Shown here piece by piece: positions 1-6,107 of a DNA stretch of 7,174 bases (positions are counted from its first letter, which is position 1; each line of letters opens with the position of its first letter). The translations under genes were made by a program, and so were the position numbers. The notes below the pieces were generated by a model. That model saw only the letters and a program-made list of their open reading frames with translations, was not told the DNA's origin and did no database searches. This DNA comes from CAKZRD01 sp038886595. GTDB taxonomy: Archaea; Nanobdellota; Nanobdellia; Pacearchaeales; GW2011-AR1. The stretch lies in assembly GCA_038886595.1 (NCBI GenBank), contig JAWALV010000028.1:1-7174 (forward strand), given 5' to 3'.

Positions 1-314
1 TCCACCACCATTACACGTCGGATCAATATATATGACATCAATTTTCCCTTTATGAGTGTAATTCAGAACAGATAAAGCGTGATAGTTATCTCCTTCAATT
101 AAAAGTTGGTTGGCTTGTTTTTGTCTGTAATTATCTCTTCGTCTTTAACTTCTGTGAGAATAGGCAATTTTTCCTTACACATTAAAGCAACTTGTTCTGG
201 CTTGTCTTCCCAAACTAGCCCATATCTCTTAAATTTTTTAGCTTCTTTATCCCTTTTTTCTAATTCTCTAATTAGCTCCTATTTTGTCCAATCAGAATAA
301 TCTTTTTTATTCAT
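1..314 (-). pseudogene. Degraded N-terminal part of a type III-like adenine-specific DNA methyltransferase (Mod), cut by the window edge
   Basis: Seen directly: reading the minus strand from the ATG at 314-312 gives MNKKDYSDWTK, then an in-frame TAG (codon 12, 281-279), then ELIRELEKRDKEAKKF and RYGLVWEDKPEQV. The frame holds to about position 106, where it hits TAA. The adjacent frame then continues with QLLIEGDNYHALSVLNYTHK and IDVIYIDP. Joined across the two lesions, this is the typical N-terminus and SAM-binding region of type III Mod methyltransferases, which methylate adenine at N6. A one-base deletion near the T-run at 101-106 would explain the shift. The catalytic DPPYNTG-type motif reads DPTCNGGG at 24-1, so the active site also looks lost. 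Most likely this is a relic of a restriction-modification locus. The rest of mod, and any res gene, lie beyond the left edge. Only 5 nt separate it from the protease gene upstream. Family assignment is confident; an assembly or sequencing error remains a weaker alternative. Confidence 0.85.
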
Positions 315-319
315 ATTAA

Positions 320-1006
320 TTATTCATAATTCATCTTTTTAATGCTTTCCTTTACAACATTAATCTGTTTTTGATTTAAAAAAGAAGAATAAAAAAATAA
401 TTTGTATTTATCATTCATTAGATTAGATTGATACTGATTTCTTTTGTCTTCAAGTCCAAAAACATGACCAAATTCATGAGCAAGATTCCAGCCAGTTAAA
501 TCTCTCGATAAAATTTTTTCTTTATTAAAAATGGCAAAATTATGTCCGCAAAGACTTCCCCTGCCACCGCTTTTTTTACTCTTTACATAAATAATGCTTT
601 TATTCGGAGAATTGTTTGTTATTTTGTTTATCAATGGCATGTAGAATTCTTTGCAAATTCTATCCTTTTCTTCTTCAGAATCCTTATAACCTATTTTCGT
701 ATAAAGCCAAAATCTTTCATCTTCTGTAAGATTAATTTCAACATTTTGAATAGAATTAATTTTTAAGGAAATATTATATTTTTTCCAGATATCCTTTACT
801 TCTTCAAAATAATTTAAAATTTCTTCTTCGCTGATTTCTTTATTAACAACATAAACATCAAAAGAAAAGTTTAATTCTTCAGAATTTTTTCCTTGTTTTT
901 CTTTAGGAATGGCAAAACCAATATTTAAAACTAAAGTAATAATGAAAACAACAAGAACAAATTTAATAAATTTCTTTAGGTTATTTTTAGTAAAATAATT
1001 TTTCAT
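320..1006 (-). CDS. Exported or membrane-anchored metzincin-like zinc metalloprotease
   Basis: A 228-residue protein. A lysine-rich N-terminus (residues 1-15) is followed by a hydrophobic segment at about 16-33, which is either a signal peptide or a type II membrane anchor, so the catalytic domain should lie outside the cell. The zinc site HEFGHVFGLED spans 177-187: His177 and His181 are zinc ligands, Glu178 is the general base, and Asp187 is the probable third ligand. A following NLM at 195-197 fits the Met-turn of metzincins. The HExxHxxGxxD form with Asp as third ligand is known from snapalysin-type enzymes; classical matrixins have His there. Two cysteines, 118 and 153, could form a disulfide. 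The start is supported by a TATA-like box about 25 nt upstream. The gene lies 75 nt downstream of ppdK and probably has its own promoter. The substrate is unknown. The peptidase class is clear, but assignment to a named family is not. Confidence 0.8.
   Translation of the reverse strand: MKNYFTKNNLKKFIKFVLVVFIITLVLNIGFAIPKEKQGKNSEELNFSFDVYVVNKEISEEEILNYFEEVKDIWKKYNISLKINSIQNVEINLTEDERFWLYTKIGYKDSEEEKDRICKEFYMPLINKITNNSPNKSIIYVKSKKSGGRGSLCGHNFAIFNKEKILSRDLTGWNLAHEFGHVFGLEDKRNQYQSNLMNDKYKLFFYSSFLNQKQINVVKESIKKMNYE
336..343 (-). promoter_or_regulatory. Weak candidate TATA box for the methyltransferase relic
   Basis: The minus strand reads ATTAAAAA, centred about 25 nt upstream of the relic's ATG at 314, inside the 3' end of the protease gene. 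The spacing matches the other candidate TATA boxes in the window. The sequence is short in an AT-rich background, so this is tentative. Confidence 0.25.
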
Positions 1007-1024
1007 TAATATTCAAGACAAATC

Positions 1025-1036
1025 TATATTTTAAAA
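1025..1036 (-). promoter_or_regulatory. Candidate TATA box of the metalloprotease gene
   Basis: The minus strand reads TTTTAAAATATA, centred about 25 nt upstream of the ATG at 1006. This is the distance expected for an archaeal TATA box serving a leaderless transcript. It lies in the 75-bp gap after ppdK, so the protease can be transcribed separately. No clear BRE was identified. Confidence 0.5.
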
Positions 1037-1081
1037 CTATCTACAAAAAGTTTATCAATAAGGTTTACATTACTACAAAAC

Positions 1082-3877
1082 TCATCTTCTAAACCTTCTT
1101 CCAAAACTTCTCAACCTATCGCCGAATCCTCTGAAAAATCCTCGCTTTCTAAAACCAGTACGCGCCCTGTAAAAACCTTTTCTTCGCACACTTCTAAAAT
1201 TTCTTCTAAAAAGTCTTCTTCTTGTTTTTCTTAATTTTCTTCTTTTTTCTTTTATGTATGCGACGCCTTCAACTCTTGCTTGGGCAGCAGCCAAAATTGC
1301 TATCGGTACTCTATAAGGAGAACAAGAAACATTGCTTAAACCAATTCTATGGCAGAATTTTACAGAAGAAGGATCTCCGCCATGTTCGCCGCAAATTCCA
1401 ATATCGATATTTCTTCTGACTTTTCTTGCTTTTTTTACAGCAGTTATCATTAATTTACCGACACCTTCAATGTCAAGTGTTTGGAAAGGATCTTTTTCAA
1501 AAACATTTTTTTCCAAGTAATTTTTAATAAACCTTCCAGCATCATCTCTTGAAAAGCCCAATGTTGTTTGTGTTAAATCATTTGTACCAAAAGACATAAA
1601 TTCAGCTTCTTTTGCCAATTTGTCAGCATTCAAGGCAGCCCTTGGAAATTCTATCATTGTTCCAATTTTATAAGAAATTCCCTTTTCTTTCACTTTCAAT
1701 TCTTCAGCAACCTTTTCAATAATATCTTTAATCAACTTAAATTCTTTGTCTGAAATTACATTTGGAACTTCAATTTCAGGAATTGCCTTTATTCCTTTGC
1801 TAGCACAATTAATAGCTGCTTCAAAAATAGCTCGCGCCTGCATTTCAGAAATTTCAGGATAAACAACTCCTAGACGGCAACCTCTAAATCCAAGCATGGG
1901 ATTAAATTCGTGCAATTCCTTTATTCTGTTTTTTATTTTTTCAACAGGAACATTAATTTTTTTAGATAATTCCTTTATTTCATTTTCTTCTTTTGGCAAA
2001 AACTCATGCAAAGGCGGATCAAGCAATCTTATTATGACAGGCAAGCCATTCATAACCTCAAAAATACCTTCAAAATCACTTCTTTGATAAGGTAATAATT
2101 CATTTAAGGCAGATTTTCTTTCCTTTTCGCTGTCAGCCAAGATCATTTTCCTCATTGAAACAATTCTCTCTCCTTCAAAAAACATGTGCTCTGTTCTGCA
2201 TAAGCCAATTCCTTGCGCCCCGAAATCTCTCGCAACTTTCGCATCTTTTGGATTGTCCGCATTTGCTCTAACTTCTAACTTCTTAATTTCTTTAGCCCAG
2301 TTCATCAATTCTCCAAAATCTCCACTTATTTCAGGAGAAACTAATGCCAATTGTCCGACAAAAATTTCTCCAGTGCTTCCATCAAGAGTTAAATAATCAC
2401 CTTCTTTAAGTTCAATGTCTTTTATTTTTAGTTTTTTGTTTTTCTCGTCAATAATTAAGTCAGAGCAGCCAGCAACACAAGGTTTTCCCATTCCACGAGC
2501 TACAACAGCAGCATGCGATGTCATTCCACCGCGGGCAGTTAAAATTCCTTTTGCAGCATGCATTCCTTCAATATCTTCAGGTGATGTCTCTAATCTTACT
2601 AAGATAACTTTTTCACCCTCTTCTGTTTTTTTCTTTGCATCTTCTGCGTCGAAAACAATTTTTCCAACGGCAGCGCCAGGAGAAGCAGGCAAACCTCTCG
2701 CAACAGATTTGTTTTTTTGTTTAGCAAGAGGATCTATTGTCTCATGTAATAATTGGTCAATTGAGGCAGGATCAACTTTCATTATTGCTTCATGTTTTTT
2801 CAATAAACCTTCCTTAACTAAATCAACAGCAATTTTCACAGCAGCAAAAGCGGTTCTTTTTCCATTTCTCGTCTGTAAAACATAAAGCTCTCCTTTTTCA
2901 ATTGTGAATTCAATATCTTGCATATCACGATAGTGTTTTTCTAATTTTTCTCTAACTTCAAGAAGTTGTTTGTAAATTTCAGGCATTTCTTTTTCAAGTT
3001 CGCTTATTGGTTTTGGAGTTCTTATTCCTGCAACAACATCTTCTCCTTGAGCATTAATTAAATATTCTCCATAGAATTTGTTTTCTCCTGTTGAAGGATT
3101 TCTTGTAAAGCAAACACCAGTAGCACAATCATCTCCCATGTTACCAAAAACCATAGCTTGCACATTAACAGCAGTTCCTAGAAGACCTTTAATGTCATTA
3201 AGTTTTCTATAAGCAATTGCTCTCGGATTATTCCAACTTAAAAAAACAGCATTTATTGCTAAATTCAATTGCTCTCTTACATCTTGAGGAAATTCTTTCC
3301 CTGTTTCTTTTTTAACTATATCTTTGTATTTTTGTACAACTTCTTTTAAGTCCTTAGCATCTAATTCTGTGTCTAAAGATACTCCTTTTGTTTTCTTTTT
3401 TTCTTCTAAAATCTCCTCGAATTTTCTGTGTTCTATTCCTAAAACAACATCTCCAAACATTTGTATAAATCTTCTGTAAGAATCATAAGCAAATCTCTCA
3501 TTTTTTGTAGATTCAATCAAACCTTTTATTGTTGTGTCGTTTAAACCTAAGTTTAAAATAGTGTCCATCATTCCAGGCATAGAACTTGCTGCCCCACTTC
3601 TAACAGAAACAAGCAAAGGATCTTTTTCATCTCCGAACTTTTTTTTCATTTTGTTTTCAAGCCAAGAAAGGGCTTTTTCTATTTGTTCGTTCAATTCTCT
3701 TGGATAGCTTTTGTTATTTTTATAAAAATAGTCGCAAACCTCGGTTGTTATTGTAAAACCTTGAGGAACAGGCAAGCCGATTTTAGTCATTTCAGCTAGA
3801 TTTGCTCCTTTTCCACCAAGAAGCCATTTCATATCAGCTTTTCCTTCTTCAAAATTATACACCCATTTATTTCTCAT
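1082..3877 (-). CDS. ppdK: Pyruvate, phosphate dikinase with an added Arg-rich C-terminal tail
   Basis: A 931-residue cytoplasmic enzyme that interconverts pyruvate, ATP and phosphate with PEP, AMP and pyrophosphate at the pyruvate/PEP node of glycolysis or gluconeogenesis (EC 2.7.9.1). The N-terminal ATP-binding domain includes LLGGKGANLAEM (19-30), SVRSGAASSMPGMMDT (91-106) and DIEFTIEKGELYVLQTRNG (321-339). The swivelling phosphohistidine domain carries GGMTSHAAVVARG (450-462) with catalytic His455. The PEP/pyruvate barrel carries GLCRTEHMF (558-566), GFRGCRLG (663-670), FGTNDLTQTTLG (763-774) and GICGEHGGDP (827-836) with catalytic Cys829. All motifs are intact and the core length to about residue 875 matches the family (about 874 in the clostridial enzyme). 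Residues 876-931 are extra: 22 Arg, 6 Lys and 9 Phe in 56. The start at 3877 begins the expected N-terminus and has a TATA box 27 nt upstream. It follows rpoN by 56 nt; co-transcription is possible but not required. Confidence 0.97.
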   Translation of the reverse strand: MRNKWVYNFEEGKADMKWLLGGKGANLAEMTKIGLPVPQGFTITTEVCDYFYKNNKSYPRELNEQIEKALSWLENKMKKKFGDEKDPLLVSVRSGAASSMPGMMDTILNLGLNDTTIKGLIESTKNERFAYDSYRRFIQMFGDVVLGIEHRKFEEILEEKKKTKGVSLDTELDAKDLKEVVQKYKDIVKKETGKEFPQDVREQLNLAINAVFLSWNNPRAIAYRKLNDIKGLLGTAVNVQAMVFGNMGDDCATGVCFTRNPSTGENKFYGEYLINAQGEDVVAGIRTPKPISELEKEMPEIYKQLLEVREKLEKHYRDMQDIEFTIEKGELYVLQTRNGKRTAFAAVKIAVDLVKEGLLKKHEAIMKVDPASIDQLLHETIDPLAKQKNKSVARGLPASPGAAVGKIVFDAEDAKKKTEEGEKVILVRLETSPEDIEGMHAAKGILTARGGMTSHAAVVARGMGKPCVAGCSDLIIDEKNKKLKIKDIELKEGDYLTLDGSTGEIFVGQLALVSPEISGDFGELMNWAKEIKKLEVRANADNPKDAKVARDFGAQGIGLCRTEHMFFEGERIVSMRKMILADSEKERKSALNELLPYQRSDFEGIFEVMNGLPVIIRLLDPPLHEFLPKEENEIKELSKKINVPVEKIKNRIKELHEFNPMLGFRGCRLGVVYPEISEMQARAIFEAAINCASKGIKAIPEIEVPNVISDKEFKLIKDIIEKVAEELKVKEKGISYKIGTMIEFPRAALNADKLAKEAEFMSFGTNDLTQTTLGFSRDDAGRFIKNYLEKNVFEKDPFQTLDIEGVGKLMITAVKKARKVRRNIDIGICGEHGGDPSSVKFCHRIGLSNVSCSPYRVPIAILAAAQARVEGVAYIKEKRRKLRKTRRRLFRRNFRSVRRKGFYRARTGFRKRGFFRGFGDRLRSFGRRFRR

Positions 3878-3899
3878 GTTTTTTCTTTTAAAAATTTTG

Positions 3900-3908
3900 T
3901 TTTTAAAT
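3900..3908 (-). promoter_or_regulatory. Candidate TATA box of ppdK
   Basis: The minus strand reads ATTTAAAAA, centred 27 nt upstream of the ppdK ATG at 3877. This fits an archaeal TATA box for a leaderless mRNA. The whole 56-bp rpoN-ppdK gap is A/T-only over long runs, so other TATA-like words exist (for example at 3908-3920), and the exact element is uncertain. Confidence 0.45.
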
Positions 3909-3916
3909 TTTTTTAT

Positions 3917-3923
3917 AAAAAAA
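3917..3923 (-). terminator. Possible U-run terminator after rpoN
   Basis: Seven consecutive T residues lie on the rpoN sense strand, 10 nt past its TAA (3936-3934). Short U-runs suffice for intrinsic termination by many archaeal RNA polymerases. The gap is so AT-rich that this could be coincidental. Confidence 0.35.
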
Positions 3924-3933
3924 TATAACTTTT

Positions 3934-4131
3934 TTAATACTTTTTAAATTTGTTAACAAGATCTATATGGTCTTCGTGACCCAATAACATCGCTCTACAG
4001 CAATATCTTTCTAGTCCTAACTCGTCTAAAACTTTTTTTGCATTTTCTCCTTTCGAAGTTCTTTCTTTAAAAAGCTTCCATAAATGACCGATAGGTTTTC
4101 CGCAACTAAAACATCTTACAGGAATTATCAT
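3934..4131 (-). CDS. rpoN: DNA-directed RNA polymerase subunit N (Rpb10 homologue)
   Basis: A 65-residue protein of the usual length for archaeal RpoN, the counterpart of eukaryotic RPB10 (unrelated to bacterial sigma-54, which shares the symbol). It is a small zinc-bundle subunit that helps hold the assembly platform (subunits D, L, P and N) of the polymerase. The family signature is seen at the N-terminus, MIIPVRCFSCGKPIG, and zinc ligands are Cys7, Cys10 and the adjacent pair Cys44-Cys45 in RYCCRAMLLGHEDHI. This gene is the strongest evidence that the DNA is archaeal. In many archaea rpoN sits with ribosomal proteins L13 and S9 and rpoK; here it precedes ppdK instead and diverges from the ABC ATPase gene. 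A TATA-like box lies 26 nt before the ATG, so leaderless transcription is likely. Confidence 0.97.
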   Translation of the reverse strand: MIIPVRCFSCGKPIGHLWKLFKERTSKGENAKKVLDELGLERYCCRAMLLGHEDHIDLVNKFKKY

Positions 4132-4152
4132 AAAAAATTGACAAAAAGAAGA

Positions 4153-4161
4153 TTTTTAAAT
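4153..4161. promoter_or_regulatory. Shared, symmetrical TATA-like box for rpoN and the ABC ATPase cluster
   Basis: The plus strand reads TTTTTAAAT, with a palindromic TTTAAA core at 4155-4160. Its centre is 25 nt before the plus-strand ATG at 4182 and 26 nt before the minus-strand ATG whose first base is 4131. Both spacings fit an archaeal TATA box for a leaderless transcript. It is the most obvious TATA-like word in this 50-bp divergent gap, so one element may serve both directions. Flanking BRE elements were not clearly identified. Confidence 0.55.
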
Positions 4162-4181
4162 GTTTTGTTGTTAATAATTCT

Positions 4182-4874
4182 ATGAAAGAAATTATTAGGC
4201 TAGTTGACGTTTATAAGATTTACGAAATGGGCGAAAATAAAGTTTATGCACTTTCTGGTGTTAATCTTTCTGTTCAAAAATCAGAGTTTTTAGTTATTCT
4301 TGGTCCTTCCGGCAGTGGAAAATCCACTATGATGAATTTAGTTGGTTGTTTAGATACTCCTACTAAAGGAAAGATATACTTAGAGGAACATGATATTTCC
4401 TACTTACACGAATCAGACTTGGCACAAATTCGTGGTAGAAAAATTGGTTTTATTTTTCAACAATTTAATCTAATCTCAACTCTCACAGCAAAAGAAAATA
4501 TTATTCTTCCAATGAGTTTTCAAGGATTTTCTAAAAATGAACAAGAAAAAAAAGCTAACGAATTATTAAGATTAGTTCAATTAGAAGAAAGATCAAATCA
4601 TTATCCAAAACAACTCTCAGGGGGTCAACAACAAAGAGTAGCCATAGCAAGAGCATTAGTTAATGACCCAGAAGTTATTCTGGCAGACGAACCTACTGGA
4701 AATTTAGATTCAAAAACTGGCCAAATAGTTTTAGACTTCCTTGAAAAACTTCATAAACAAGGTAAAACAATTATAGTTGTGACTCACGACGTCAATGTCG
4801 CTTTCAAATATGCAGAAAGAATTTGTTATTTAAAAGATGGAAAAATAGAAAAAATAGAGAAAAGAAAAAAGTAA
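4182..4874 (+). CDS. ABC transporter ATP-binding protein, MacB/LolD-like family
   Basis: A 230-residue complete nucleotide-binding domain. Visible motifs: Walker A GPSGSGKST (41-49), Q-loop FQQFNL (92-97), signature LSGGQQQRVAIARAL (145-159), Walker B VILADEP (165-171), D-loop NLDS (174-177) and the switch histidine His202 in VVTHD. The sequence style (ADEPTGNLDS, GFIFQQFNL, MNLVGCLD) is that of the MacB/LolD/FtsE-like group. Members pair with FtsX/MacB-type permeases and drive export, lipoprotein release or mechanotransmission rather than solute uptake. No such permease is in this window, so its partner must be elsewhere. It is the first gene of the plus-strand cluster. The start follows the divergent TATA box by about 25 nt, and the stop is 1 nt before hjc. 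The C-terminus ends in a Lys-rich stretch. Substrate cannot be inferred. Confidence 0.95.
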   Translation: MKEIIRLVDVYKIYEMGENKVYALSGVNLSVQKSEFLVILGPSGSGKSTMMNLVGCLDTPTKGKIYLEEHDISYLHESDLAQIRGRKIGFIFQQFNLISTLTAKENIILPMSFQGFSKNEQEKKANELLRLVQLEERSNHYPKQLSGGQQQRVAIARALVNDPEVILADEPTGNLDSKTGQIVLDFLEKLHKQGKTIIVVTHDVNVAFKYAERICYLKDGKIEKIEKRKK

Positions 4875-4875
4875 A

Positions 4876-5265
4876 ATGCCGAAAAATAAATCAAAGGGAA
4901 GCAAGGCAGAAAGAGAACTTTTAAAGATGTTTTTAGATGAGAATTTTAGAGCTGTTCGTGTAGCTGGTAGCGGAGTAATGGAAAAGGCCGATTGTGATTT
5001 ACTTGTTGGAAAGATAGGAAAAAAATATGCAATAGAAGTTAAGTCTTCTAGCTCATCTCTAAAATATATATCAAAAATACAAATAGAAAATTTTTTAATC
5101 TTCTCTGAAATATTTGATTTAACTCCTGTAATAGCAATTCGTTTTAATAGAGAAGGGTGGTTTTTTCTTTCCCCAAATGAGCTAAAAATTGCAGGAAAAA
5201 ATTTTGTTATAGGTTTAGAGGAATTAAAAAAAAATGGAAAAAGGTTCTCACAGTTCTTTAATTAA
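4876..5265 (+). CDS. hjc: Archaeal Holliday junction resolvase
   Basis: A 129-residue protein, close to known archaeal Hjc in length (about 120-140). It is a homodimeric structure-specific endonuclease of the PD-(D/E)XK superfamily that cuts four-way DNA junctions during recombination and stalled-fork repair. Seen directly: the N-terminal KGSKAERELLKMF with Glu12; VAGSGVMEKADCDLLVG with catalytic Asp41; AIEVKSS with Glu54 and Lys56; and C-terminal AIRFNREGWFFLSPNEL, which resembles the end of Pyrococcus Hjc. The order E, D, ExK and the spacing match the family, so the active site looks intact. The ATG is 1 nt after the ABC ATPase stop, which suggests translational coupling or at least one mRNA. 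The 3' end overlaps or abuts the next gene. Family assignment is firm; Hje-like specificity cannot be excluded from sequence alone. Confidence 0.93.
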   Translation: MPKNKSKGSKAERELLKMFLDENFRAVRVAGSGVMEKADCDLLVGKIGKKYAIEVKSSSSSLKYISKIQIENFLIFSEIFDLTPVIAIRFNREGWFFLSPNELKIAGKNFVIGLEELKKNGKRFSQFFN

Positions 5266-6106
5266 GTTCTATATAACTAAGATGATTTTATTATTTTTTG
5301 TTAGTTCTGTTTATGCAAATTGCACCGAAGGACAAATAGATATTAATACAGCTTCAACAAGCGATTTGCAAAAATTAATAGGAATAGGTCCAACATATGC
5401 TCAAAGAATTATTGAGACCAGACCTTTTAACTCTCTAGACGATTTAATAAAAGTTAAAGGAATAGGAAATGTAACTCTTCAAAAAATAAAAAATCAAGGC
5501 TTAGCTTGTGTTTCAGTTCAGAATGAGAGTAACGGGCTAATTAGAACAGATAACTCTCAAAGTTTGGAAGAAAGAAACTCGGAAAATTTTCAACAACAAA
5601 TAACAAATGCCGACAACCAACAAAAAATAACAAATTTACAGCAGAAAATAGATCTTAATTCTGCTCCTGTTTCTTCTTTAATAAAAATAGTAAGTATAGG
5701 AGAAAAAACCGCGCAAGAAATTATAAATTCAAGACCTTTTTGTTCTCTCGATGATTTATTAAAAGTAAAAGGAATTGGACAAAAAAATTTACAAAAAATT
5801 AAGGAGCAAGGAATTGCTTACGTGGAAGAAAATTTTTGCAAGAACAATAAAGAGGAAGAGAAAAATTCTTTGAATAATCTTCAGAATCAACAAACAGAAA
5901 GAGAAAATAAAAAAACGAACAATCCGCAAGAAGATTCAAAAAAAGAAAGTATTATAAACTTAAATTCAAATAAAGAAGAAACTAAAACAAACTTAGCAAC
6001 GGGAAAAGTTGTCTATGAATCAAAAACAGAAAAAATAAGAAAATATGCTATTTATTTGTTTGCAGCTTTGCTTGTTGTTATAGTAGTTTTGATTTTAAAA
6101 GATTAA
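5234..6106 (+). CDS. Exported, membrane-anchored protein with two ComEA-like helix-hairpin-helix units
   Basis: A 290-residue protein (from 5234). A signal-like segment MILLFFVSSVYA lies at 17-28. Two ComEA-type (HhH)2 units follow at about 35-93 and 139-197, each opening with IDxNxA and containing RPFxSLDDLxKVKGIG and LQKIKxQG. The two units are identical at 36 of 59 aligned positions, an internal duplication. Asn/Gln/Lys/Glu-rich linkers cover about 94-138 and 198-268. A transmembrane helix at about 271-288 ends in LKD, placing both HhH units outside the cell with a C-terminal anchor. ComEA-like units bind duplex DNA without sequence preference, so extracellular DNA binding is the likely role. 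Cys30, 92, 170 and 202 could form disulfides. Start choice is open: 5234 overlaps hjc by 32 nt and gives a basic n-region; ATG 5282 (Met17) lies 16 nt after hjc and leaves a 12-residue signal with no positive charge. The stop is 1 nt before the next gene. Confidence 0.88.
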   Translation: MEKGSHSSLIKFYITKMILLFFVSSVYANCTEGQIDINTASTSDLQKLIGIGPTYAQRIIETRPFNSLDDLIKVKGIGNVTLQKIKNQGLACVSVQNESNGLIRTDNSQSLEERNSENFQQQITNADNQQKITNLQQKIDLNSAPVSSLIKIVSIGEKTAQEIINSRPFCSLDDLLKVKGIGQKNLQKIKEQGIAYVEENFCKNNKEEEKNSLNNLQNQQTERENKKTNNPQEDSKKESIINLNSNKEETKTNLATGKVVYESKTEKIRKYAIYLFAALLVVIVVLILKD

Positions 6107-6107
6107 A

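Noticed and set aside
279..281. In-frame TAG in the methyltransferase as a pyrrolysine codon
   Set aside because: A frameshift and a broken catalytic motif follow within the same fragment, and TAG ends two other genes here (6597-6599 and 6609-6607). Decay is simpler.
542..766. Small plus-strand open frame opposite the metalloprotease
   Set aside because: It is antisense to a gene with a clear zinc motif and its product shows no domain features. The same applies to the short plus-strand frames at 106-300 and 1222-2396.
1082..1251. PPDK tail as a separate overlapping small gene fused by frameshift
   Set aside because: The tail is in the same frame as the core with no break, no internal ATG begins it, and no independent domain is recognisable.
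2415..2885. 156-codon open frame on the plus strand
   Set aside because: It lies wholly antisense to the highly conserved ATP-binding and phosphohistidine regions of ppdK, and its translation has no recognisable domain; it is a shadow of the minus-strand codon pattern.
5315..5323. Cys30 of the HhH protein as a lipoprotein attachment site
   Set aside because: The preceding residues (VYAN) do not fit the lipobox consensus, which needs Leu at -3 and a small residue at -1. A disulfide role fits better.
5234..6106. Tandem repeat in the HhH gene as a mobile or CRISPR-like repeat
   Set aside because: The repetition is at the protein-domain level, two diverged 59-residue units, with no short direct repeats or spacers in the DNA.
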